Source of the DNA: Sarcomyxa edulis
Lineage: Eukaryota > Basidiomycota > Agaricomycetes > Agaricales > Mycenaceae
Length of the DNA stretch: 64,000 nucleotides
Direction of reading: 5' to 3'
NCBI GenBank assembly: GCA_009761415.1
Contig: QUOL01000009.1
Location: 434,001-498,000 of the forward strand
In this document: piece by piece, positions 54,513 through 64,000 of the stretch
How the letters are laid out: every line of letters begins with the position of its first letter
Numbering within the stretch: the first letter of the stretch is position 1
Position numbers and translations under genes: made by a program
The notes under the pieces: generated by a model
Told to the model about the DNA's origin: nothing
The model's database searches: none
The model's input: only the letters and a program-made list of their open reading frames with translations

Positions 54513-55908
54513 TTGGTTGGGTTGTGGGATGGGGAGTGGGGGGTGGGGGGTCGAATGAGATATCGTACGCGTCGCCGTCGACGTATAATGCAAGATAATG
54601 CATAGACTCGCGTGCGTGACGCGTCAATTTCGGACTCCATATTTTCAGACGCGAACCTCCTCCTTATTGCCGCTTGCAGAAAATTTGGCCGTTTTGCGTA
54701 GGGAAGTCTTTAATGCACCAATATATGATCTCCGGAACTTTGAATTTGACCAGAAACTGTACATGTCATGGAACAATGATATCGCTCGCAGACCCTCAAA
54801 TGCCAAAGATAGGAGCAAATTATTGAATTTACTCAAGGTTAGACAGATTTTCGTTCTGAAAGCGGGGCTATCTAGCGGGCAGCTAGAAATAAATAGATGT
54901 ATCTTGAAGATCGTAGAAATACCCCTTCATTGTGGAGTAATAGCTTGCAGAAGGTAGAATTGCCTTTTGAGCTAAAATCGTGAGAAAACCCGCCGCCGCC
55001 AGTTTTTCTGCAAAAGGCAATATATACTGATAGATAGATAGCTATATATATATGTATATCGCAGGTCCTTGTAAGGTGTAAGTAAATATTGTATGAACGC
55101 GTAAAAAGACTGGACGAAGACTGGACGTGATGCATGTGGGACCGGACATGGTTCATGCATCATGGTCCATGGTTCAAACCTCGTGATCGGTCTTTGTTGC
55201 CCAACAACCTCCAGACCAAACAACCCCTTCAATTTTCTGTATGAAATTATTCAATTAAATAATCAAGACTGGTTTTGCAATTCCTGAAACATGGAGGACG
55301 TCTCCGAGTCTCCGAGGAGGAGGAGGAGGGGGGGAGGGATTTGAATTGTCATTATGATCCAGATAAGGCGTAGGTTTAGGGTAATAATCTAGGAAAAGGG
55401 AAACAGCTGCGGGATTCAATATTCTTTTGGAATGAGACGAGTTCCGACGGAGAGCTGCTAACTGTTACCGTCCACATGCTTGTATGAGGTATGAGGTATG
55501 GTGACGCGCTCAGGGTATCTGCTCCGACTCGGAGAGGCTGTGCCAGTGGCGTGTCAGAGAAGGAGGGTTTAGATGGAAGCCAGCGCATCCTATAATCATT
55601 GCTAGGCAATACTATCCTATCTGAATCGGTCACGGTGGTTCCCAGTTGCAAGTTACGACCACGAATGACCAGTGAGTAGCTTCAAAGCTGGGCCAGGGAA
55701 GGACAATGGCTTAACAAACCCTGAGCACCACTATTCTCACTCCAAAAAACGTAAAGTAACAATGCAAAGCGATAATAGTGTGAATAATTACAAATGAGGG
55801 TAATATACCGTTGCATCAGAAATTAAGATCGGTTGGTTGGTTGGGTTGGCTGTGTGTGTGTCCCCCTCTAACTCTAAGGTGTTAGTCTGGAATTTGGGAT
55901 GTTTAGAC
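54513..55908. other. 1.4 kb region without a recognised gene
   Basis: A 119-codon plus frame at 54598-54957 begins with ATG and reads partly like protein (YMSWNNDIARRPSNAKDRSK), but matches no family and has no supporting splice signals. TA-rich and GATA-type short repeats lie at about 55029-55056. The right end is the 3' UTR of the DUF6534 gene 3. Confidence 0.4.
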
Positions 55909-58424
55909 CTAGACCGCGGCTGATCCCTGGTGATGGAGGTGCGTTAGATATGAGGATGGGGAAGGGGTGGAGGGGAAGGGAAGAGGGAAAGGGTGAAGGG
56001 GACGAGGGAGGGAGGGAGGGAGGGAGGGAGGGAGGGAGGGAGGGAGGGAGGGAGGGAGGAAGAGGAAATGGAGGAAGAGGAAATGGAGGAAGAGGAGGGT
56101 AATCACCTTTTGACTTCCAGACGCATCGTACTCATGATCATTCCCCGAGCCCCATGTCACGACCTGGGTAGTCTTCAGATACAACATCAACAACAATACC
56201 AATTCAGTAACTCGATAAGCAGGGACGGAAAGAAAAGAAAGAAAACGCACGATATGAACACCACTCTCCACGTGCTTCGTCGAATGACCGCCGGGCATGG
56301 GTGCTAATGGTAGACTGACACCGTCACTGCGATCTCGGGATCTTGTGAGATTTTCGCGGATTGATTTGCGGGAGTTGAGCCTGGGGAGGTGGGTTGGTCG
56401 GGTTAGTATTGGAATTAGAATTGAGTGAGTGAGGCTAGGAATGTATACGTACGTAGCGACGACGGAGACGATGTAGACTTGCCAAACGAAACACCAGTAT
56501 TAGCCTGGAGGAGACGATCTGTACGATGAAGGGAAGCTTACATTGACAACTGGGAAGCAATGGAATCATGCTAATCGCGAGGATACGGTTTAGTTAGCAG
56601 ACGGAATGCAGAGGGAACGAGATGTCTTGCTCACAAGATCATCGCCGTTGGTCGCCAGACGAACTATAAAGCATAGCGAAAGGAATCAGCTAGCTGGTTG
56701 AAGGGTCACGAACAAGGTGGGCAGGTAGGACATTACCAGGATCATGTTAAGCAGCGCTGCAACACTTGAGGAACGAAGAATAAGATAAGAAAGAGTGCAA
56801 TCATATCACCGGAATGTTCCACGTACCTGGTAAGAGCACCACGATTGATAGTATACAGAATCAATTTGTCCAATACGGTATCAGTGCTTTTTGACAAGGA
56901 ACGTAATTATGAGCTCGATGACGATGATGGACAAGATTAGGACGTGAGACTCACTTCTTCATACCCGTTCTCGAGCCGTGGAGTACTAGAGAGAGGTTAG
57001 CGTTAATCTATTCATGGTCGATACGATCCATGAAATTGAGTGGGCGGCGTACCATAACACAAGATACATGTTATACTGACATCGCAGCTACGAAGAGAAT
57101 AAAAAACGAGAATAAGCATGAGCACATTCTCCCGAGCGAGGGTGATAAGACCATGAAACGCCTACGTACGCAGCGGTAGCCCCACTCTGTATCGTTGTCA
57201 CCACTTCTGTGTGGACGAGGTGACTGAATGTACCGCCGATACCTCTGTAATTGATGGTGATTGAGTCAGGTAACGATCATTTTCGGGTGGAAGGAAATAA
57301 CGAACGATAGAGTGGTCTGTGCGATACCAGCACCTACACGAGGGGGTGTCAGTTATGCGGTCAGGGCAACGAGGGAGGGATATGGGATCTGACTGATTTG
57401 CAGGAGAGCGAGGGTTGCCTTTTAGGTTAGTGACAATGACGACAAGGTCAGTCAGCATTCGATTTTGAGGGGAGGGAGGGATGGACTCACTATGGGTGCT
57501 GTTAGGAAGACGTTGTGCTTGCTTACTGGAGTGAGAAGAACATATGAATATTAGTCTTGAGGAAGCGCGTCATGACTTACATATCCATATTCTCGATGTG
57601 AAGAAGCTAGGTATCATTTAGCATTGGAAAGAGAGAGAGAGAGAGAAGTATGGTCTAGCGACGGTTTGGGACGTACCATTGTGAGCAGAATGCTGTAAGA
57701 TACTAGACGATCGTGTTCATTCGTGGAATCGGCCATTCAAGAGTAAACAAAGGACGTACGATCGCTAATAGTTGGACCTGTCAGATGTGGCACGCGTCAG
57801 CATAGAATATCAAGAAACGCTGGACGGCATTTGAGAGCTTACCAATGCAGTCCTTGATTCGACGGCGTATAAACACATGTCTACGCCCTTGAAGACGAAC
57901 GATAGACTCACCTTGGCATACTGTCCAATTCAGCCGCCAACCCGAATCTCACAATGAGATCTACATAGACCCATGCAAAAAAGGTGATGATATGTACCGT
58001 CGCTAGGAAGCTAGGGCCAATTTATCAGGGGATAGATATATGACCTCTTTGATGGGAGAAACATACGCGAGCACGAAAACCTGTCAAGGCAAGGCAATTT
58101 CCCAAGTTGGTTCAACGTTAACGTGTTAATCTGACTTTAAGTGTCGTGAGTGACGTACCAAGAGCCTTATCCTGAAGACGTCTGCTTTGAATGATACAAA
58201 GTATTGGAGAGTGAGCAGCTATTGGGTGGACGGTATGTCAACGATGTGGGGAGAGAAGCAGCAGAAAGTCGCGTTACGAACAAGTCCAGCACCATAACAC
58301 CTGGGGAAAGCCAAAAAGTATGAGTATACGTAAGACTAGCCGAGAGAAAATCGAAAGCTTACACCGTATCAATAGCAAACGCAATGAACATGCACCCAAA
58401 AGTGGCTGCAAAGCTTTCCGCCAT
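55909..58424 (-). CDS. DUF6534 seven-helix membrane protein, copy 3
   Basis: About 20 small exons read from ATG 58424 (MAESFAATFGCMFIAFAIDT) to TAG 55909-55911. Joined blocks: YGAGLLLTLQYFVSFKADVF, FLATVHIITFFAWVYVDLIV, AELDSMPRTALVQLLAI, CFFTSRIWI, LSKHNVFLTAPI, then NTDTVLDKLILYTINRGALT, the DUF6534 hallmark, and LNSRKSIRENLTRSRDRSDG in the soluble tail. One exon (ACTGCATTG region near 57850) is only about 10 bases. The last intron contains a GGGA microsatellite (56003-56059). It is much more diverged from copies 1 and 2 than they are from each other. Seven hydrophobic segments, function unknown. Exon joins by eye; a few may be off by one site. Confidence 0.78.
56003..56059 (+). repeat. (GGGA)n microsatellite, about 14 units
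   Basis: Nearly perfect GGGA repeat (CCCT on the coding strand) followed by GAGGAAAT-type repeats to about 56098. It lies in the last intron of the DUF6534 copy 3 gene and makes a long pyrimidine tract before the acceptor. Confidence 0.9.
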
Positions 58425-60428
58425 GGTTTCTTTTTTTTAGTGGAAAACAACAAAAAGAGAAGTAGTTGTTCGCAGACAACGGGTAACGATTATATGGATG
58501 GAGGGGGAGAGGCAACGGGCTAGACGGCGAACGGCCTTATATGCCACAAGTCCAAAGTCTAAGATTTCGATTTCTCTTAGATTCTGGAAAAAATCTGAGA
58601 TGAGATTGTAGAGATCTCCGATGCAGAATGTTCTGATCATCGTTGTCCGGAAATTCCAAACCGTCGGACGTTGTAATTATACCCAGGACAATTGCATCCT
58701 GACACATGGCGCTTGCATGGCGCCACGGCTGCCAGTGGTTGGCATCGATTGAAGATTGGGTACCAACGGGGGGTTCTTATTGGAATGAGAGTGGGCAGAA
58801 AGAAAACACAAGCTACCACTGAGATTTACGCGACGCAGGCTGCCCAAAGGTAACCCGGACGCTGTAAAGATCGGTTTGGAGTGAAAGTCAGGGTCGATTC
58901 TGTGAGATAACGACCAATTGGGCCGTTGGCGATTTATCGGGCGACCTGTTCGGCACCAAAAATTGAATATTAATTGCGGAGGCCGGCAAGCAACGGTAAA
59001 CGCCGTCGAAGGCCACGAGGCTCTCAAGTGCGAATATGGAACTGTACCAGAACTGTATTCATCTTTTCTAGGGTCAGTCAACTAGCTTATAAGTCGTAGA
59101 CATATGATAGGCACAGTTTTGAGATCTAAGCGGAGACTCGCTGGGATGACGTCGTTCAAAGACTAGTATATACAGTATGCGAGGTGCTCAGCTGTTCAGG
59201 TTCGTGTTATTTGGTAGTCTCGCGATGGAAATGAGGGGGTGGCGCCGGTGGTAAAAATCTGAGGAACCCTGACTAGTCTGAAATTCCAACTTTTTAGACA
59301 AAGGTAGTAAACTCAACGCCATTGCTCAAGAAAACAGAGCTCTGCGAGGAAAATCGAGGTATGGGTGCCTATTTGTACACAGTTGGGTAAGGCCTAGAAG
59401 GGAAGTCGCGTGACAATGGCCGGCGATTCCGGGGTGAGCCGGGCTGATGTTTTTCCCAAGAGGCCGGATGTGGAAGTCTCAATTGCAGGGATCGATCCCC
59501 TCATGCACCATGTTCTCCCCTCATCATGGCAACCAATAATGTCTTTCCGCCAACGTTCGCAATATTGTATTTCAAGCGTCAGTTTAACTACGGTTTGAAG
59601 TCCGAGCCTAGACTGTCCTGCAGCTTTTACACAAGGTCTCAGCAAAAGGATATCAAGAACGATCAAGACGAGCGCAGTTGTACTACTCGTGCTTTTCACA
59701 GGTATATCGCAATCCATTCTACACACGGACTCCAGGCGCGAAAATCACAAGTTACGACTTCGTTGGCGGCTCCACTATGACACTTGAGATTCTGCGCTCC
59801 AGCGCGTCCCCGGTCGTCCCGTCATTCGCACCTTCCCAGGCGTCTAATCGTATTGGCCTCGTTACAGGACATGCGATGCATTCTGTTTGTATCAGACAAG
59901 TTCTTGTGCTGGTCTTTGCATTTGCTAAGACCGACCTCGTTAGTCCGCCCGACGGGATCTGCTGGATTTGATTTTTTTGTTGTCAACTTCGGAATCGACC
60001 TCTGGGTCGACCTTCATAACGCTTATCCGATATCCAGGATAGCTCGACTTCCAGGCTCAAAAGCATGATCCTCTAATCATTTTTGATGGCATTCTAGCGG
60101 TCTGTCTCTGGGGTATCCTGTGATCTTACCCTGACATCGACGTACGAGGTACGAGTCTGTGTTCCTTCGAAGACCATAATATCAGTTGTAATCATGAGCA
60201 CCTTTTTACAGTAGTCGGAGGTGATTCAAAATTTCTGACTAGGATGTCTGACTCGTCTCAAAAGCACGCCGAACACTTACACGCAGGTGCCGGATGAGTA
60301 CGCGTTCAAACCGGCCAGCTATCGTATTTTTTTTTGCTTCTGTGTCCGCGTAATGCCTTAGACGGTGCAAATGTATATATATCACCGAGGCCCTCTCTCT
60401 GTATCTTCTCATTTTCTCTATCACCAAG
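58425..60428. other. 2 kb region without a recognised gene
   Basis: Largest gene-free stretch in the window, between two divergent genes. Open frames at 58677-59081 and 59394-59726 (both minus) match nothing. A GGATCGATCCC word near 59488 looks like a tRNA B box but the rest of a tRNA is not there. Confidence 0.45.
60374..60382 (+). promoter_or_regulatory. TATA box of alpha/beta hydrolase gene
   Basis: TATATATAT, 55 bases before the ATG at 60429, followed by a CT-rich leader (CTCTCTCTGTATC), the usual look of a strongly expressed basidiomycete gene. Confidence 0.5.
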
Positions 60429-61763
60429 ATGCCTACAGGACCTATCGACGACCAGGGATCTGTGCTCTATTTCACCGACAGTGGACCTGTTTCCGGGTCC
60501 AATAACTATACTACTCTAATCGTTTTCCACGGAAGTGCTTTCACAGGAGGTGAGCTTTTCCCTATATCAACGGTTCACCAGGTGATCAATCTAATTATCT
60601 TCACAGACACTTTCCGCAAGCTCTTACCCCTCGCGGCGAAGAATAACATCCGTCTGGTCATCTTGAATCGTCGTCATTATTCTGGCTCGACGAAATACAC
60701 CGAATTCGAGCTCGAGGAACTTCGGTCAGGCCGCAAGGAGTTTCTCGAGCGTCTAGGTCTCGAAGTGGTCCATTTTCTCATCTGGTTTGCCGAGGAACAC
60801 CATATCCCGAAGATCAGTGCCGATCAAAAGTCGGGAGGTATTGCAGCTATGGGATGGTCGCTCGGTACATTGACCATCCTCGCTGCGCTCGGGCATCCCG
60901 ATGTCATTCCTAAGGATTCGTTCGAGAAATTGGAGCCGTATTTCAGGGAGATAATCATATACGGTGTGTTTTGGTTCAATAGCTCAGCTTGATATCAGAG
61001 GTTGACCTAAGGCGCTTATCAGATTCCCCACATCTTGCCTTGGGCTACGAGCAGCCTCAGGGATACCATCCTTTTACGGATACAGAGCTAAAAACTCCAG
61101 AAGAGGTCTCTGCTCACTTCATTGCTTGGATCAGCAGTTACTTTGACCATCCGGACATAAATTCGCGCTCCGTTACGACAGGACTCGATTTCAGTCGACA
61201 TGGAGCCCATCCCTCAATCAAGAATATGACACCTGAAGAGATGAAGACTCTCTACGACGGCGAGGCGTCCGATGCTATGGAGTTCCCGATGTACGAATGC
61301 CTTCTTCCATCACAGGCCATCGAGACTGAGTAAATTGCAGGTGTATTTCCCCTATGCAATCCACACTCAAAGAGCAAGCAGAAGTCGCGCTCTTCGACGA
61401 GAAGTACGCGCAGACGATACTCCCAAACTTGAAGATAGTCTGGTTGTGTTGCACGTGAGTACTTCCTACTACTTCTAATTCCCCTTCCATCAGTGCGAAT
61501 TATCATGAGATCTTATCTAGCCGATCAAACTGGTGTTGCGTATATGGTTTCTTTCATACCGAGAAGTTGTATAGAGAGCATCTTGCACAAGGCCACAAGG
61601 TTCGCCCCATTCGGTTCATCGAAGTCGAGGGTGCAAACCACTTTGTAAGTCTAAGTCTGGTCCTGCTTGACGTGTCATTATTAAAGAAGTTTACCGTCTA
61701 CAGGCACACTGGGATATTCCAGATGTCTTCTTCGCTGCGACTGCAGATGCTGTTCACGATTGA
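60429..61763 (+). CDS. alpha/beta hydrolase
   Basis: Six exons, ATG 60429 to TGA 61761-61763, about 330 residues. Cap and core blocks: YTTLIVFHGSAFTGDTFRKL (oxyanion HG), NIRLVILNRRHYSGSTKY, the nucleophile elbow AAMGWSLGTLTILAALG (GxSxG, Ser), and the likely catalytic His in VEGANHFAHWDIPD. An acidic member probably lies in the strand before that (VWLCCTRSNWCC). The join around the fourth exon reads MCISPMQSTLKEQAEVALF. No signal peptide, so cytosolic or peroxisomal. Substrates of this basidiomycete subgroup are unknown; epoxide hydrolase or esterase-like chemistry are equally possible. Confidence 0.88.
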
Positions 61764-61979
61764 TCAACGTGGCTCGTTTGCTTCTTCCAGAAGACGGTGA
61801 AGCGATTTATAATCATAGGCGTCTGTTTCTTCCCTCGTCGCTGTGCGACGACTGATCGATGTATGTGAAGCAACGAATGTATGGTATTTTCATATAGGTA
61901 GATAAGGGTACAGTAAGTCATTAAGTATTTGACCGTGAAAGACAGACAGTTTAATAGATAATCAGACCGAGAATTATAA

Positions 61980-63700
61980 TTATGCCAAAGTAGCGAAACC
62001 AACTCTCTTGTTCCCAAAGTCGAACGCTGTGTATGTGTTCTGGAGGAAAACGTCGCCCATGATCCAGCCAACTGTGATTCAAGACGGATCAGCAACGCGT
62101 GGAGAATGGAAAAGGTGGTAGACGAACTTCCGGCGATGTTTGAACCAATTAGGCCTCCAACGCACTGGTTTGAGGCAGAATTGAGTCTGCCGAGGTTGAA
62201 AGACGAGAGGGATACGGGGAAGGTTTTTCCACCGAAAGTGAAGGAGAGTTTGGGGTCTGTGTTGCAAGGGACTATAAAGAAGTCGTCAGTACACGTGCTG
62301 GGAGATGGTTAGGGATAGCATACAGGTGAAGTACCCTTCACCGATGGTGCTTGCGGCACTCAAGGCTCCTGGGATGGAGGCGTAGATCTTGGCAACAGAT
62401 ACAGGTGTACCAATGATCTGTTTTGTGGATTAGCACGAACGCGACTTGATGGAGTCTTGATACGTACGAGAGTCGTGCCAGTATCAATGATGGACGATGT
62501 GCTTCCTAGAATTGATTTGCCGTTTGCACTCGCTTTATCAAAGTTGACTCTCCAGTAGCCCTTAATGAAGGTATTGAATTAGCGATCACAATAAGGATAG
62601 GAATGAGCGATGCGAACACAAACATACCTCCTGTGTGACAGGTGCGTAAGAGAAAGCTCCCTTGTACAAGGTCGAATGTACACCTCCGACGTATAGTTCA
62701 GAGCCGGAGGTCGCGAGCTTGAAGGCAAATACAGGCGAGGTGGTCTTCTTAGCGGTGACAAGAGACTGGAAAAGCGGACTAGCGCCGTAATTAGAGATGG
62801 ACTGGAAGCCCATCCCGAGAAGACCATCGGGTGGGAAGCGTGATTTAGCAAAACCGGAAGAGTACTGAGAAGCTGCACCAAGGGTCTGGCCTTTGGCCTA
62901 TGAGGAGAAAGAATCAGAAGAGATGCTTGAGTTTCGGGATAGGCACTTACGCTAAGTCCGGAGATCGAGACGACGTCCGTGTATTGGTTTCCAGAAACCG
63001 TGGATCCATCTCCGTACATCAGAGAAAAACTCTTTCCTAGAGCTTTGGAGGTCGACGAGTTTGTGGGCTTGTACTTGGTATGACCAGTGCAGTAACTATT
63101 GGTGCAGCTTGGACCAGGTAGGAAAAGATCGCTGCTACCTGTGTCAAAGTCGACTGGATACCGAATGAGCTATATGGATTCTCCCTTAGCGAAGACTCGG
63201 ACGTACCATAGTATTTGACCGCAGGAGTTCCGACGGAGATCGCGCCTTGCCAGAGAGCTTGACCATCGTCAGTAAGAGCGTTGGCGGCGACAGCACGGCC
63301 ATGATTGCGTGCTACGATTTCCGCTGCGGCCATCTGGACAGCCTGAGCACCGGGATGGACGAGACCGGTATGTTTCTCGTAATTCCTAGTACCTCGGGCC
63401 ATCTTACTTCAAACGTACAACGAGTGGCGTTAGATTTGAGTGGCGTGCCATGTATAACAAATGTGATGCTTACGCAGTGGTGTACTCCACCTGCCTCTTG
63501 AGGGCATTGAGATCAACACAACCATCCAACTTTGTTAGGGTAGCCCGTTTGCTGATAGAAATACTGGTGCCATTATCGACGTCAAAATCAAAAGAAGATT
63601 GGTCTCCTGTGGGTCGTTTGGGAGTCGGGCCAAATCCGTAGGGTGCAGCGACAGTGAAGATGGGGAGGACAGCGATTACGGTAGCGAGGGTGAAATGCAT
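61980..63700 (-). CDS. secreted pepsin-like aspartic protease (A1)
   Basis: About 400 residues, ATG 63700 to TAA 61980-61982, around eight exons. Signal peptide [20 protein letters not shown], then a propeptide ([17 protein letters not shown]...[16 protein letters not shown]). The mature part starts near [17 protein letters not shown]. Both active-site motifs are present: [13 protein letters not shown] and [11 protein letters not shown]. The flap is [18 protein letters not shown] with its Tyr, and the C-terminus is [17 protein letters not shown] then RVGFATLA. Likely an extracellular digestive protease. An intron near 63475-63420 restores frame between VEYTTA and KMARGTRNY. Intact by this reading. 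Confidence 0.92.
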
Positions 63701-64000
63701 CCAATAGAGGGATTAATTAAATACGGAACGAGTGAAAGTGATGGATTAGAGGTTATTAGTGGTGTACAAGGAAGGATTAGAGAGGGCGTAAGACTCGATG
63801 GGGAAAGTCGAACGAAGATATGATGCCTCTTCATCTGTGGCAAAGCTCCGCTTATATGGGACACGGAAATACAGTGCGGCGAAAGTTGCTACCAAGCGAT
63901 AGCTCGTTGAGGTCTTCCGTGGTTTTCATGGAGTGGTGTGAGACGCGGCGATCAAATCAATACCAAGGTACGAGGGGCTCGAGGATGTCAGGGGTCGAAG
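63701..64000. other. promoter side of the protease gene, right edge
   Basis: About 300 bases. A TATA-like CATATAAG on the minus strand at about 63852-63859 lies 150 bases before the protease ATG. The rest shows no gene. Confidence 0.4.

Noticed and set aside
54598..54957. 119-codon open frame starting with ATG
   Set aside because: No family resemblance, no splice or promoter support, and frames of this length occur by chance here.
58677..59081. 134-codon minus-strand open frame
   Set aside because: Composition rich in Arg, Pro and Ser with no motif; lies in a gene-free stretch and lacks a neighbour or TATA box to support it.
59470..59530. tRNA-like B box (GGATCGATCCC) and a tRNA-style translated frame
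   Set aside because: No matching acceptor stem, A box or anticodon arm could be folded around it on either strand.
1..64000. transposons, integrated viruses or CRISPR arrays
   Set aside because: No transposase, reverse transcriptase, long terminal repeats or spaced repeats were seen; repeats found are short satellites and one gene-scale duplication.

Overview
The window looks like nuclear DNA of a mushroom-forming basidiomycete (Agaricomycetes). Genes sit on both strands, usually 0.2-1.5 kb apart. Most are cut by many introns of about 50-75 bases with GT..AG ends, and exons are often only 7-30 bases long. Several families are typical of Agaricomycetes: DUF6534 seven-helix proteins, a BTB/POZ expansion, a SigF-like NTF2 protein, and a Cys-rich secreted protein with a GPI-type tail. 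I rebuilt exons by hand from splice signals, reading frame and family knowledge. Outer limits of most genes are firm, but some first and last exons are not.

Layout. 0-7.5 kb: DPH3 (diphthamide synthesis), a mitochondrial-carrier-like protein with an extra N-terminal membrane segment, a secreted GH43 glycosidase, and a Rieske-DUF455 fusion protein. 8.5-16.4 kb: two DUF6534 genes with the same exon plan, flanking an oppositely oriented flavin monooxygenase. 16.9-25.2 kb: a DUF7770-like gene, an Atg22-like transporter, a membrane/coiled-coil protein, a DUF2470 membrane protein and an NmrA-like protein. 26.7-31.1 kb: a SigF-like NTF2 protein, a Cys-rich GPI-type protein and two SUMO-like genes in tandem. 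31.6-44.3 kb: the CaaX protease STE24, then a tandem duplication holding two BTB genes and a broken FMO/STE24 chimera, then an intact second flavin monooxygenase and three more BTB genes on the minus strand. 45-54.5 kb: a basic nuclear-type protein, an isoprenylcysteine methyltransferase, a large low-complexity protein with a CH-like end, and an ornithine cyclodeaminase/mu-crystallin protein. 55.9-63.7 kb: a third DUF6534 gene, a 2 kb gene-free stretch, an alpha/beta hydrolase and a secreted pepsin-like protease.

Links between genes. STE24 and the methyltransferase act in the same pathway, maturation of CaaX proteins such as Ras and mating pheromones, and lie about 14 kb apart. The five BTB proteins share a WCDPRC motif and a C-terminal set of cysteines that could bind a metal. 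The most unusual items are the Rieske/ferritin-like fusion, the 2.2 kb tandem duplication whose junction is still readable, three consecutive micro-exons (7, 9 and 8 bases) in the second FMO, and the BTB Cys motif. I found no convincing tRNA, rRNA, transposon or CRISPR.
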